Below, piece by piece: positions 42,045-53,147 of a DNA stretch of 64,000 nucleotides. This stretch comes from Diaporthe sp. PMI_573 (Eukaryota > Ascomycota > Sordariomycetes > Diaporthales > Diaporthaceae): NCBI GenBank assembly GCA_021399435.1, contig JAJTUP010000017.1:186001-250000 (forward strand). The letters run 5' to 3'. Under the pieces are notes generated by a model. That model was not told the origin of the DNA and did not search any database. It saw only the letters and a list, made by a program, of their open reading frames with translations. The position numbers and the translations under genes were made by a program. Within the stretch, counting starts at the first letter, position 1. Each line of letters begins with the position of its first letter.

Positions 42045-44858
42045 TTATGCCGGAATCAGCCCGGCCCGCTCGTGGATCCCACTCCCGACCCACTCCCCGT
42101 CGCCCTCTCCCTGCCCGGGCAGCACAACCAGCGCCCTCGAGTTGGGCGGGACCTCCACCCTGAGCTGAAACGCCCTCGTCGCGCTCTGGCCTCGCGCCCC
42201 GTCCTCCTGAGTCGTCTCGTCCTGCTCCTCCACCTCCTCCTCCACCTCCTCGGCCTCGCCCACCTCCCACCGCACGGAGACCCTCCCGCGCGGGCCGTCA
42301 TAGCTGACCTCGGCGTGCCTCAGCTCCCCCCCGGGCCTGGGCCGCACCAGGAACGTGCCCCAGCCGGCCTGCAGGGGGCTGATCCCGCCGACGACGCTGT
42401 GCAAAAAGTTGGCGACGCTCCCCAGCGCGTAGTGGTTGAAGCTGGTCATGCTCCCCGGGTTGATGCTCCCGTCGGGGAGCATGCTGTCCCACCGCTCCCA
42501 GATGGTCGTGGCGCCCATCGTGACCGGGTACAAGAACGACGGGCACGTCTTCTGCTGCAACATCCCGTACGCAAGGTCCAGGCTCCCGCTCTCCGCGAGC
42601 GCGTGAAGCACCACGGGCGTACCAGCAAACCCCGTGGCAACAAGCTGCCCGCCCTTCCGCGTCAGCCTCGCTAGCCTCCGGCCCGCGACGGCATGCTTGG
42701 CCGGGTCGCTCCGGTCCAGCAAGCCGAACCGGATCGACAGCGCCAGCGCCGTTTGCGCGTCGCCCACCACCAGCCCCGCGGGGCTGACGTACTTGTCCTG
42801 GTACTTGCGCTTGAGCACCTCGTACTCCCCCCGGTACCTCGCAGCGCTCTCGGCGTCGCCGAGCACCACCGCGATGTCGGCCATCACCTCGGTGATGTGC
42901 ACCAGGTACGCGTCCGCGACCATGGTGCCGTCGGTGCGGGCAAAGTCGGCCTGCTCGGTCGGGGCGTTGGGGTCGAGCCAGTCGCCGAACTGGAAGTTGT
43001 CCTCGTCCCAGAGCCCATCGGGCCCGCGCCTGATGCTCCGGTCGACGTGCGTGCGCATGCTGGGCCACTGCCGCCGCAGGACCTCGGCGTCGCCGGACCA
43101 GTTGTACACGTTCCACGGCACCAGCACCGCCGCGTCGTCCCAGACCGCCTCGGGCGTCGAGTCCTGGCCCGAGTAGCCCCGGAGCACGTCCGGGATCACG
43201 CAGGGGACGACGCCGCCGTTGGTCTCCTGGTCGGCGGACAGGTCGCGCAGCCAGTTGGCCAGGAGGCCCGCGCAGTCGTAGATGAAGGACGCCGTCGTCG
43301 AGAACACCTGGATGTCGCCCGTCCACCCCAGCCGCTCGTCGCGCTGCGGGCAGTCCGTCGGCACCGACAGGAAGTTGCCGCGCATCCCCCACACCACGTT
43401 CTCGTGCAGCTTGGTGATGAGCTCGTTCGAGCAGCTGAAGTGCCCCGTGCGCCTCATGTCCGAGTGCAGCACCAGCGCCGACAGGTTGTCCTTGCTCACC
43501 TCCTCGGCCGACACGCCCGTGAGCTCGATGTAGCGGAACCCGTGGAAGGTGAACTCGGGGCTCCATGATGTCTTTGCCCTCTCGTCGCCCGAGAATATGT
43601 ATTTGTCGGTGGCCTTGGCGTCGCGGAGTGGCCTTGTGCCCAGTTCTCCGTTCTCGAGCACCTCGGCGTGCTTGATCTGTAGCTCGTGTCCCTTTGGCTT
43701 CTGCAGGCCCTGGATCCTGACCCTGCCCACAAGGTTCTGTCCAAAGTCCACAAGTAATTTCCCGCTCGGGCTCTTGAAAATGTCGACCACTCCCACAGTC
43801 TGCGTGACCCGTACGGGCGGCACGTCAGGCGAGAAGAGCCGGACTTTTTCAAGGTCCACCTCCAGGATGCGAGTCTTATCCCAGGAACCAGCCGCGTCGA
43901 ACTCCGGGCTGGCCCATCCCGAGAGCTCCTGCCGGGCGTCGTAGACCTCCCCGTCGTAGATGGAGGCGCTCTGCCGGGGCGAAGGGTGGTAGACCCACGA
44001 GTCGTCCGACACGACCTGGGCCGCGTGGTCGTAGCAGCCGCTGTCGTCCTGGGTCTCGAGCTGGGCGATGAACCCGGGCTTGTCGCCGTACAGGTTCCGC
44101 AGGCCCGGGACCCAGATGAGCCGCCCCGCGTACCAGCCCTCGGCCACCTCGACGCCGATCACGTTCTTGCCGTCGTGCAGCAGGTCCGTCACGTCGAAGA
44201 CCTGGTACTGCAGCCGGTGGTGGTAGCTCGTCCACCCCGGGGCCATGTGCAGGTCGCCGACGCGGCGGCCGTTGATGGAGGCCGCGTACAGCCCGAGGGC
44301 GCTGATGTAGAGCCTCGCGCGGGTGTGCTTGCTCTTGGGCTCCAGGGTGAACTCCTTGCGGTACAGCGTGGGCCGGTGGGGGACGCCGTCCTTGGGCGGT
44401 GGGTCGGTTGAGGTGACGAACTTGGCCTTCCAGTCCGAGACCCGGAGAAGCCCGGCCTCGACGTCCTGCCACTCACTCCACACAGACAGGTCCGGGTTCG
44501 CAACTGGGCCCGGGTCATCCGGCAGCGAGTGGCCCGAGGCCAGGACGCGGACCGATACCGTCTCGCGGGATTGCAGGGGCTGGCCGGGCCACTCGTTCAG
44601 GACCGAGTTGTCGGAGGGGACGCGGCACGTCTGCACGTTGAGCTTCGGGCCGGTCGTCTTGCCCGTGTGCCTCCTGGTCTGGACCTGGTAGCTCTTCTGG
44701 ATCCAGTTGTGGGGCAGGTTGCTGGCGGAGAGCCGCCATGACAGGCGGGGCTTGTCGGTCCCTATGCCGAGGCCATTGGGATGGTGTTCGAAGCGGATGT
44801 CGACGGGCTGGACGGGGTTGTGAGACCTCGGCTTCACAGAGAGGTCGATGAGGGTCAT
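42045..44858 (-). CDS. GH78 alpha-L-rhamnosidase
   Basis: Single-exon gene for 937 residues, hydrolysing terminal alpha-L-rhamnose from plant glycosides or polysaccharides. The N-terminal region (about 20-145) is a fibronectin-type module with KPRLSWRL, then the galactose-binding-like region with YISALGLYAASINGRRVGD and GWTSYHHRLQYQVFD. The (alpha/alpha)6 catalytic domain has TDCPQRDERLGWTGD (Asp507 and Glu508 lie in the acid/metal region) and the downstream GATTIWERWDS motif with the second catalytic Glu. The C-terminal beta domain (AGWGTFLVRPRPGG) closes the family architecture. No signal peptide is present, so the enzyme looks intracellular, as for many GH78 proteins acting on imported small glycosides. 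An Glu-rich insert near the C-terminus (VGEAEEVEEEVEE) is a local oddity. Confidence 0.95.
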   Translation of the reverse strand: MTLIDLSVKPRSHNPVQPVDIRFEHHPNGLGIGTDKPRLSWRLSASNLPHNWIQKSYQVQTRRHTGKTTGPKLNVQTCRVPSDNSVLNEWPGQPLQSRETVSVRVLASGHSLPDDPGPVANPDLSVWSEWQDVEAGLLRVSDWKAKFVTSTDPPPKDGVPHRPTLYRKEFTLEPKSKHTRARLYISALGLYAASINGRRVGDLHMAPGWTSYHHRLQYQVFDVTDLLHDGKNVIGVEVAEGWYAGRLIWVPGLRNLYGDKPGFIAQLETQDDSGCYDHAAQVVSDDSWVYHPSPRQSASIYDGEVYDARQELSGWASPEFDAAGSWDKTRILEVDLEKVRLFSPDVPPVRVTQTVGVVDIFKSPSGKLLVDFGQNLVGRVRIQGLQKPKGHELQIKHAEVLENGELGTRPLRDAKATDKYIFSGDERAKTSWSPEFTFHGFRYIELTGVSAEEVSKDNLSALVLHSDMRRTGHFSCSNELITKLHENVVWGMRGNFLSVPTDCPQRDERLGWTGDIQVFSTTASFIYDCAGLLANWLRDLSADQETNGGVVPCVIPDVLRGYSGQDSTPEAVWDDAAVLVPWNVYNWSGDAEVLRRQWPSMRTHVDRSIRRGPDGLWDEDNFQFGDWLDPNAPTEQADFARTDGTMVADAYLVHITEVMADIAVVLGDAESAARYRGEYEVLKRKYQDKYVSPAGLVVGDAQTALALSIRFGLLDRSDPAKHAVAGRRLARLTRKGGQLVATGFAGTPVVLHALAESGSLDLAYGMLQQKTCPSFLYPVTMGATTIWERWDSMLPDGSINPGSMTSFNHYALGSVANFLHSVVGGISPLQAGWGTFLVRPRPGGELRHAEVSYDGPRGRVSVRWEVGEAEEVEEEVEEQDETTQEDGARGQSATRAFQLRVEVPPNSRALVVLPGQGEGDGEWVGSGIHERAGLIPA

Positions 44859-46590
44859 GGTGAGGGTGCCAATGCCAGATGTAGATAGTATCGCCTAGAT
44901 TATCCAACTCGTTTACCATGTATATAAAACCACATATGAATGAAGGGATACACACGAACAAGCAAAGTGAGGCTGAGATGATGTCCCTAGAGCTTATAAC
45001 CCCACCTTTCCCCCAGGGCGGCTCGGCTGGATGGCGCGGGGTCTTGGGACCTTTGAAACAAGCAGCCACAACTCAAATTTATTACACGGGCAGAGAAAAC
45101 GATCACGCCGTTCTGTTCTCGTCCGAGATGGCGACGAATCCGATCTCCTCGTCCCCCAGGGTCCTGTAAGGGATCTACGACGCACCAGCTCATGTGCACT
45201 GTTTCTTGCCGCAGTCCGGCGGACCGTGACGAGTCTTGGCGATCGGCTGACAGCATCATGGTCATGAGCATGCGTATCTCGGTTCATCATCCAATCTCAG
45301 ACATGCAGTTCGCCAAATGTCTCGGCGAGGGTTCCGAGGGTTGCAGGACACTTATCGCCCACGACACCCTCTCCGGTGCAGGTCACCCCGTTGCGACTCC
45401 GAACGAACTCGGTTTAGACGCTTGCCATGAGGGGCAGGTCAAAGTCCTTTACACCACCCTCGGGTGAGATTGGTGAGGATCATGCGTTCGGCTCCGGGGC
45501 ACGCTGCGAGTCAAAATGTTGATCTCGACAGCGTAGACTGGGGGGCATTAGTTGCAATAGCAAGTCTCGTGGTTATTATCCTTGCATAGCAGAATCTAGG
45601 AACCATTGTTAGCATGACCTGGGCAATCGGTAGGCAACGTGGCGGTGTCCACGCAGAGCGAAGGCTTGTGACGGTTAAGTGAGTCCGAGGAGTGGCTTGG
45701 AAGATGGGGGCCAGGCCGTGATTGAGTGAGTGCTGGTGAGAGTTACATTTCGAACGTACCAAAGGCAGCATTGTTCAACTGCAAGTCGGGGCACATTAGT
45801 TGCTAAATGAGCACATTATGTGACACCAGTTGATATTCTGGTTCCAATGCCTCTCCATGAACGAACTGGCCGGTCCAACGGCGCCAACGTGCCACGGATG
45901 CATGATCTTAGCATCGCAATGTGGCGAGGATGAGAGCTGGCTTGGGCCGTCGCGGCCAGCCCGCCCAGCGTGATGAGCCGGGATACTATCCCAATAGCAG
46001 CGTGCCACGAGCATCAATGCTGGCAGCACCTGAAAAGGCCTGAGCAGTGGAGGAGCGAGTCGCGCAGGGAATGTGAAATGAAAATTCATGCGCTGCGTGC
46101 GCTGCCGTGCGAGATACGTGTGTGTTGCCCCAGTAACGGGCCCGCCCCACGCGATTCCAAACAAGGCTTCCCGTGTCCGTGGGCGTCGTAGCTCTCTCTC
46201 TGACGGACAGGCAGGAACAAGGGTGGCCACGCCTCCCACACCTTGCGTGTGCCTGCACATTTCCTGGATTCCTTCGTCCCATGAGACTTAATACCGTAGA
46301 CTATTGTGTGCCTGCTAGTATAGTCCAGAGCCGCTGACTGCATCCTCAGCGTTCCAATATTTCTTTTTTGCGTGGCAGCCACAGTCGCGAACCAGCTGGG
46401 ATCGGAGCTCCTAACATCGCCAAACAACAAACCACAGCATTGTCCTTACCATATTAGCACCTTGCCCCCAGCTCCAACATTGCGCCGTTGTGGCTGCTCG
46501 ACGCCCACTCGAATACCACCCGCCTACTCGACCTCGCCCAATAGAGACCACCGGCTTTGCCGTTATGATCGCCAGGCAAAGAACGACATC
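44859..46590. promoter_or_regulatory. Divergent spacer between rhamnosidase and ADIP gene
   Basis: About 1.7 kb between divergent starts; no other gene seen. Both promoters should lie here. Confidence 0.5.
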
Positions 46591-49500
46591 ATGATAGACT
46601 CCGAAAACCTGCGAACAGCCTCGCTGTACATAAACAACCAGCTGCTATGTCGGGGCCTGCTGCGCGATGGCCGACCCATCGACTTTGCAGACCCAGGCTA
46701 CAATGACCATGACATCGCAGACACTATGGGTCAGATCATGGGCGTGGTGAACGACCTGATCCTGCGCCGCGACGTATGCTACAACTCTTTCCCAACCAGA
46801 AGGCCAAGAGACCACCGCTAACCTGGACAAAGCGCGACGCCGAGCACCGCGAGGCCCTCTCCACCACCCTGCGCTCCGTCCGCGCCGACTCCCTCCGCCA
46901 GACCGACAACCTCTCGCGCCTGCACGACAGGTACACCGAAGCAGAGCGCAAGATAGCCCTACACGATGCCGAGGAAACCGCCCTGCGCTCACAGCTCAAG
47001 TCCGCCGAGGCCACCATCCAGAAGCTGAAGGAGGAGGCCGCACGCGCCAAGAAGCTGGTAGCCGAGACGAGGGCGGCCTGTGCCAACGAGGTGCGCAAGC
47101 GGGACAGGCAGATCGACGCCCTCAAAAAGGCAGTCACGGATGCAGGCCGTGCCAGGGGTGAACGGAAGGGCAACACCATCACGACGATACAGGTGGCTGG
47201 GGACATTGGTGCCTCGGACATGAACGCTGGTGCCTCCACCATGGACGAAGGGTACAACCTGCGCCACGAGACGAACGGGTTCCTCGCACAGCTGGCTAAG
47301 GGCCTCAGCGAGGAGAACGAGACTCTTCTTTCGCTGATACGAAAGACGGGCGACAGCCTCAAGGACATGAGCGGCTGGGACAAGGAGGACGTCGCTGGCA
47401 AGAAGAGCGATAATCACGCTGTTGTGCTGGCCACGAGCCCCGAGGATATGGCCAATGACATGACCTGCGTGCTCGAGCACGTGCGGGCCTTACTCACCAA
47501 CCCGTCATTCGTGCCCATGGAGGAGGTCGTTGTTCGGGAGGAGGAGATCTTCCGCCTGCGTAATGGCTGGGAGAAGATGGAGACCCGGTGGAGGGATGCG
47601 GTGCATCTCATCGACGGCTGGCGCCGTAGAATGGCGGCTGGCGGGCACCCGGTCGACATGGAGGAGTTGAAGATGGGATTACGCCTGAGTCCGGTTCGGC
47701 TCCAGAACATGGAAAAGATGGCTGAAAATGATCCCTTCCAACTATCGACGCTTCAAGAAGAAGAGGAAGAGGAAGAGGAGCAAGGACAGGCCGAGGATGA
47801 CGATGACGACGAGGGTGAGGTGGAATATGGCGAAGAGGAAGAGGAAATGGACTTCAAGCATGCAGAGCCGCCGAGCCTAGAAGGATCGCTGCATCTTGTT
47901 CCCGCCCCAGGCTATGAGGACATGGCGCCCGAGTACGAGGGAGCTCAAGACGATGGCGACGAAAGCGACGCGGCATCTAGTATCTTCCAAGACGACGTCG
48001 AAGACATCGATATGGAAGAGTTGCAAGCATCGGAGCCAAACATCGAGATTTTTCAGCATTCCACTGGACTTCCGGATGACACCCACTCTATTGCGCTCCC
48101 GCCACCGCCAAAGATCACGCCCCTAGAAGAGACAGCCATGTCAGGGAATCGCAAACCATCGGCAAGGCTGACCGAGAAATCGAGGAAACGGTCATCAGAA
48201 CTCATGCGAGACACTTCGACTGACAGTGCCAAGGCACCGCCGCCACCACCACCTCACCGGGTGAAGGAGGGCGAGTCGCCTCAAAAGAGGCTGAAGGTCT
48301 CTGCAGACGGACAAAGCGATAAGCCAAAGTCGCGACCGAATTCTGCAATCTTCACTGATCCTGGGTCCTCGTTGGACACCCCGGAGTCCTCAGTCTCCAC
48401 CAAGGCCTCGACCAAGACTACAGTGAAGTCTACACGGTCTGATGTGTCAGCTAAGAAAGACACACCAACACAGAGCAAGCCTTCCACAAGAGTCACTCGG
48501 GCGGCCCAAGCCCAGGAGAAGAAGGACACGCCGACGAGAGCACTCACCCGTCAAAAATCAACCAGGGCCATCGCTGCCACGAACGCCTCCTCTGCACGGT
48601 CCGCCGCCACAAGACAGGAAACAACAAAGGCACGAGCTCCTCCGGCACCCGCCAGCAGCCGCGCAGAGATGCCCCCTCCACCTCGACCGAGCAAGTCCAC
48701 CCCAAACAACGACAAGTCCCTACGCCCTCCGCCCCCTCAGAACGACGAGAAGAAGCCGTCGCCAAGAGAGAAACAAAAGCCCGCACCCATCGCCACATCC
48801 GCCCGCACAGAGTCTGAATCCTCGTCCTCCGCCAAACGCCCACTTCCAGAATCACCGACCCGCTCCTCCCCAGGGAAAGCAGGATCCCGCCTCCCGCTCC
48901 CGCGCAACGCGGCCCCTCCGCCGCAGCAGTCCCCGCTGACCATGGCCCGCATAGCCGCCAAGCTCGCGGCCTCGGAGCGCGAGGCCGACGCCGCCCGCGT
49001 CAGGGCCAAGTTGAGGGCCGCGCGCCTGAACACGGGGGGGAGCGCCAGCACCCTCGCGCCGTCGGGCTCGACGTCCACGGTGGCCAGCTCGCGCGTGCCG
49101 AGCGGTGGGTCCGCCGCGGACGCGGGAGGGGACCCCACCAAGAAGGACCGCGCCGTGTCCGGGGAGTCGGCAGCGATGGGGATGAGCGGCAGCGGAGCGA
49201 GCTTCAGCACCGACGAGAACGGGTTGAGGGGCGGGGTATCTGTGCTCGGGGGCAACGCTCGTGACGGTGACAACGGTGGTGACCGAAGCGAGGATGATGA
49301 GGACTGCAAGACAGTAGTCCCCTCGTCTTCGTCGGCGCGCAAGGGCGGCGGTCCCGCGCCGCCAACATCGCCTAGGAAAAATGGGTCTGGCGCGACGAGC
49401 CCGACCAAGGCGTCGGCGGCGGCGGCGGCGGCAGCAGCACCCAGCCCTGCCAAGCCCGCCGCCCGGAAGCGCGAGGTCCGCAGCAGGGCGGCCAAGGCGG

Positions 49501-49619
49501 CCAACAGGCGGCGGAGCACGCTTAGCCCGTGGGAGCTGCAGAGTCTCATCGCCGGCGAGGTCGTTCGGCCCACGCCCGGGCTGCCGGGCTCGGCTGCGCA
49601 GCAGGGGGAGGGGGAGTGA
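46591..49619 (+). CDS. ADIP/Ssx2ip-type coiled-coil protein, two exons
   Basis: About 989 residues; exons 46591-46773 and 46833-49619, phase 0, with a CTAAC branch-like motif before the acceptor. The start at MIDSENLRTASLYINN fits family members better than the in-frame ATG at 46372. Residues 10-62 hold NQLLCRGLLRDGRPIDF and IMGVVNDLILRRD, then RDAEHREALSTTLRS and a coiled coil (about 70-170), matching afadin- and alpha-actinin-binding protein (ADIP). Family members link to centrosome/spindle pole bodies or cell junctions in animals; fungal copies have been tied to NIMA-kinase partners. An acidic Glu/Asp run (about 370-402) and a long disordered, Ser/Pro/Lys-rich, phosphosite-like C-terminal half with an Ala run follow. 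The end RRRSTLSPWELQSLI is a conserved-looking terminal motif. Confidence 0.85.
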
Positions 49620-50948
49620 GTGGTTTTTGATGAGCAGGGGATGGTTTGTGGATGGGGAGGGGGGGTGAAAGGGGGGGGTGAAGGGGGCGTTCTCTGCTCG
49701 TGGGAGGGAAACGTAGCGGATTCACGTGCGCGGCCTTCCCTCTGGTGTTATGAGCTGATACTACGTCGCTCGATATTCTTGCGGAGAAAAGGTGAGGGAA
49801 CCTTTCCACGTTGGCGTGTGTTTTCATGCATACGGTGCAGAAAGAGAGGGCGTGGAGTGCTGGTGTTCTTCCCCTTCGGCGGGAACAAATCTTGCTTTCG
49901 GTTTACCACATACACTTGTTGGAAAGAAAAACGAACGACATTCGGTGTAGCTGGGTTCTTATTTCATCTTTCTCCTTATTCTTGGTTTTTTTCTGGCATT
50001 GCGGATTGGGAAATAATGAGTTCACGTTCAGTGGCCTTTCCTGTTATGAGTCCTACATGTCTCCCCTCATGAGTACTGAACGGCTGTACGCTCTTGTGAT
50101 GACTTGATGTGGTTGACGTTGACGACATGATGAATGAATGTTTGCCTACGTGTGTATTCTTGGTTGATGTTTACATTGTGAGATACATTGTGGGCTGCTT
50201 ATGCCACCTAGAGTCGAAGCAGGAAATGTTGGAACGATTGCGATATTCTGAGCGAGGGTGCCGGCTTCTTCTAGGGATAGACGGTAATGCAGATTTCACA
50301 CAAGGTAAACCTGGTTGTGCTCAGTCATGAATATCTACGCAGTACTTGATTGTGTATCCACCTAAGGTCGAAATCGCGGCAGTGCGGGCCTCATGCCTGA
50401 CCGTTTGTACACGGGCGTTTAAATGCTCAAGCCCAAGACAGCACCCGCAGAAGCCAGGCCCAAAAAACACCACCACCAAATCAAACATGTGGATTCCGCA
50501 GTCGTGACCATGATGCTTTTCCATCTTAGACTCATCGAAGAGGGTGTTCATTCCGCGTGTGCCGGTGCTGACAGAAAATGATAGAAAACAAAATTCAGCG
50601 ACAGCCCACGCCCTGTACGGCCAGGTAACCACCGTTGCCGCTTTTTCGAGTAAAACGTCTGGGTATCGTATCATGCAATTTTGCAATCATCAACTCATGA
50701 ATCTGTCGGTTCCGCCTTCCTTGGGTATTTCCATTTGACCGAGGCAAGTAACTGTTCTAGATTGGTCAGGGCTCTTTGAAGCCTTCTCATCATGCACACA
50801 TCTGTGTCGGCTTTGGATCTTTTTGGCCGACCTTTCCCCCCCTTTTTTTATTGTTCGTTGACCATCCCACATCCTCCACAGGAAATTCAGCAATAGTCTC
50901 CAAGGCTGTAGGACATACGTGTCCCTAAGCTTCATGTCCCTCAACTGC
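49620..50948. other. Convergent spacer
   Basis: Lies between the 3' ends of the ADIP and F-box genes. No gene seen; both 3' UTRs should be here. Confidence 0.5.
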
Positions 50949-53147
50949 CTACAGCGCGGGAGGCTGGAGGACGGGCTCGGGGATGCGGCTTGCCTCGATG
51001 ATCTTGATACCCTTCTCCTCGGCCTTCTTGAGGGCCTCATCACGCCTCACGCCAGTGAGGACATCGGTGTAGATGGTCTCGATCCTGCTCTCGGTCGACA
51101 GCACCTTAATGACGTGCATCCAGCAGTTCTCGGTCTTCTGGGGAAAGACGCCCAGCGTGTTGAGGTTGGGGAATCCTCGGACCCAGGTAGCGAAGTTGTT
51201 GCCGCAGAGTGAACCATACACTTCATCGATAAAGTCGAAGCAGCTGAGGGTGCGAATGGCTGCTTTGTTGAGGACCTTGTCGAAGTAAAATTGCATGTCT
51301 GGGCTGAATGTGATGGCCAGCGATGTGAGAGACCCGTTGGACATGCTTGGCTTGATGAGCTCAGTGAACCAAAGCAGAATCCGCAAATCGTCAGGGTCGT
51401 GAAGTGATTCAAAACGACGCGCATCCCTAAGGCACAAGTGCTCCAGTCGTTCGAGTTCCGTCACAGGTTGGGGAGTTTGGCTGTTGGGGGGTAAGTGTGG
51501 ATACATCTTGGCAATTACGTTGTAGCGTCGAAGCAGGTCGAAAGCAAGCTCGGAAAATTCCAGCGATCGAATCGTTGGACGCAATTGAGGGAGGGAATCA
51601 AATCTAGGCACCCAGCTGGCAGGAACCATTCCGACAGGCACCACGCCGAGTATGGGGTGTCGGGAGGGCAATATAAGTTCCAGTCGCTCCAGGCTCTCCC
51701 ACGACGGTGTCCTGTCATCCTCCTCAAAAGGATACAGGTTGTGGATGCACAGATCTCTCAGTGAAGGTGTGGCCTGGCAAAGTTCCACCAAGCAAATTGG
51801 CAAGAGATCTCTTTGGGTAATTGGGGTCATGGTCAGCTTCCTCAACTTTGGCCATACTGTCGAGTACAACAGCCTCGTGATAGGCGAGCCATGTGTCATG
51901 TGGCTTAGACGAAGCTCTTCCAGGGACTGTGCTATTGGGATCGAAGGCGTTGGCCAAGTGTGGTGTACATTGATAGGGCGGAATCCTCCAATGTGAAGTG
52001 TCTTGAGGCATGGAGGAGCCTCCTTGAACAAAACACTTGCCCATGTGTCGATAGGGGGGGCGTCTTGCCAATCCATCTGATTTTCCTCGATCCTACCAAT
52101 GCCTCTCACGGAGAGTGACTCCAACTGGTTCAAAAGCTTGAGTGTGGCCTTGAAGATTGGCAGGTCGATGCGGAATTTGCTCACATCCCATAGAGTCAAC
52201 CTCTTGACCTTGCCCTGTGCTCGTTTGGAGATGACTTTGTTGAAGACTCCCTTGGGGAGATATCGCCCAGACGCCCAGACAAAATTCAGATGTTTCCAGA
52301 GACTGGGATCCAGACAGGCTTTCTTCCATGTCTTAGAGACTCGCATGGAACGGCACAGATCCGGATTGCCGAGGTATTGAAGGATCATGATTTGCAATTC
52401 AGCTGGCACAGAGCCGACAATGTCCATGCGCAGGAGACCTGCCAGAGCCTAAGCCAGTTAGCACGAGTCTGTCAGAAGTATGAAAGCCATAAAGTAGCCG
52501 ATGGCATGGGCAGCCAGTCATACCTTCAACTTTGGGTGGTCCTTGTTGCCATATGTTCGCACGCTCTGGATGGCCTGACGATATATCCACCTGCATCGTG
52601 CGATTGTTTCCGGTGAATGCTCCGTGTCGCAGAGGCGTAGGGCCTTGGCCAGTCTCAGATACCCCTCTGGGGCGCGTGGGGAAGTGATGATGAAGAGAGT
52701 GGCATACTGGCGGGCCTTTGCAGGAGCCCCCAGCTTTTCGTATGTCGCAATAATGCCATCGAGTGCATTCAGATGGCTAGGGACATTGCAATGGAACACG
52801 CCACTTCCACATGTGCAGGTCCTCTTGGCCAGTGTGTACATGGCGAGTTTGGGGGAATGCGAAGTCGATAATGACCCGAAGACCTTGCAGTGGCAGTGTG
52901 AGATTTGAATCTGCTTAAGACTCAGTCCCATCTTCTTCGACTGCACCAAGACATCTCTGGTACACGGGCATCTCAGAAGTGCCTTGATGGAGTGGGTCAG
53001 CAAGTCGTTTGTCATAGATTCAGTGTACGATTGTGAACTTGCCTCCTTGAAGGCCGCCAATGCTGCCTTGAATTTGCCATCACCGTAGAGCTTTCTTGCA
53101 GAGTCCAGAATCGCATTCTGGCGGTCAGAAGCCGTCACCTCAGGCAT
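50949..53147 (-). CDS. TPR/F-box/LRR protein, Dia2/Pof3-like, two exons
   Basis: About 707 residues; minus-strand exons 53147-52524 and 52448-50949 joined in phase 0. The N-terminal 200 residues are helical, with a TPR-like repeat at AILDSARKLYGDGKFKAALAAFKEA and a second region around YLRLAKALRLCDTE. They include a cysteine-rich patch (RTCTCGSGVFHCN). The F-box (about 217-262) reads GSVPAELQIMILQYLGNP, DLCRSMRVSKTWK and DPSLWKHL. Leucine-rich repeats follow (RLTLWDVS, LESLSVRG, LKTLHIGG, LEELRLSH, LRKLTMTP). This TPR-F-box-LRR order is that of yeast Dia2 and fission yeast Pof3, substrate adaptors of SCF ubiquitin ligases involved in replisome disassembly and genome stability. Orthology is inference from architecture. 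Only the F-box exon is found by a simple open-frame search from its internal ATG. Confidence 0.85.

Noticed and set aside
42298..43566. 422-codon minus-strand and 291-codon plus-strand frames over the rhamnosidase gene
   Set aside because: They are Arg/Ala/Pro-rich shadows of the GC-rich GH78 coding sequence.
46372..46590. Possible longer N-terminus of the ADIP-type protein from an upstream in-frame ATG
   Set aside because: The added residues are Pro/Thr-rich and unlike the family, whose members start close to the NLRTASLYIN segment.
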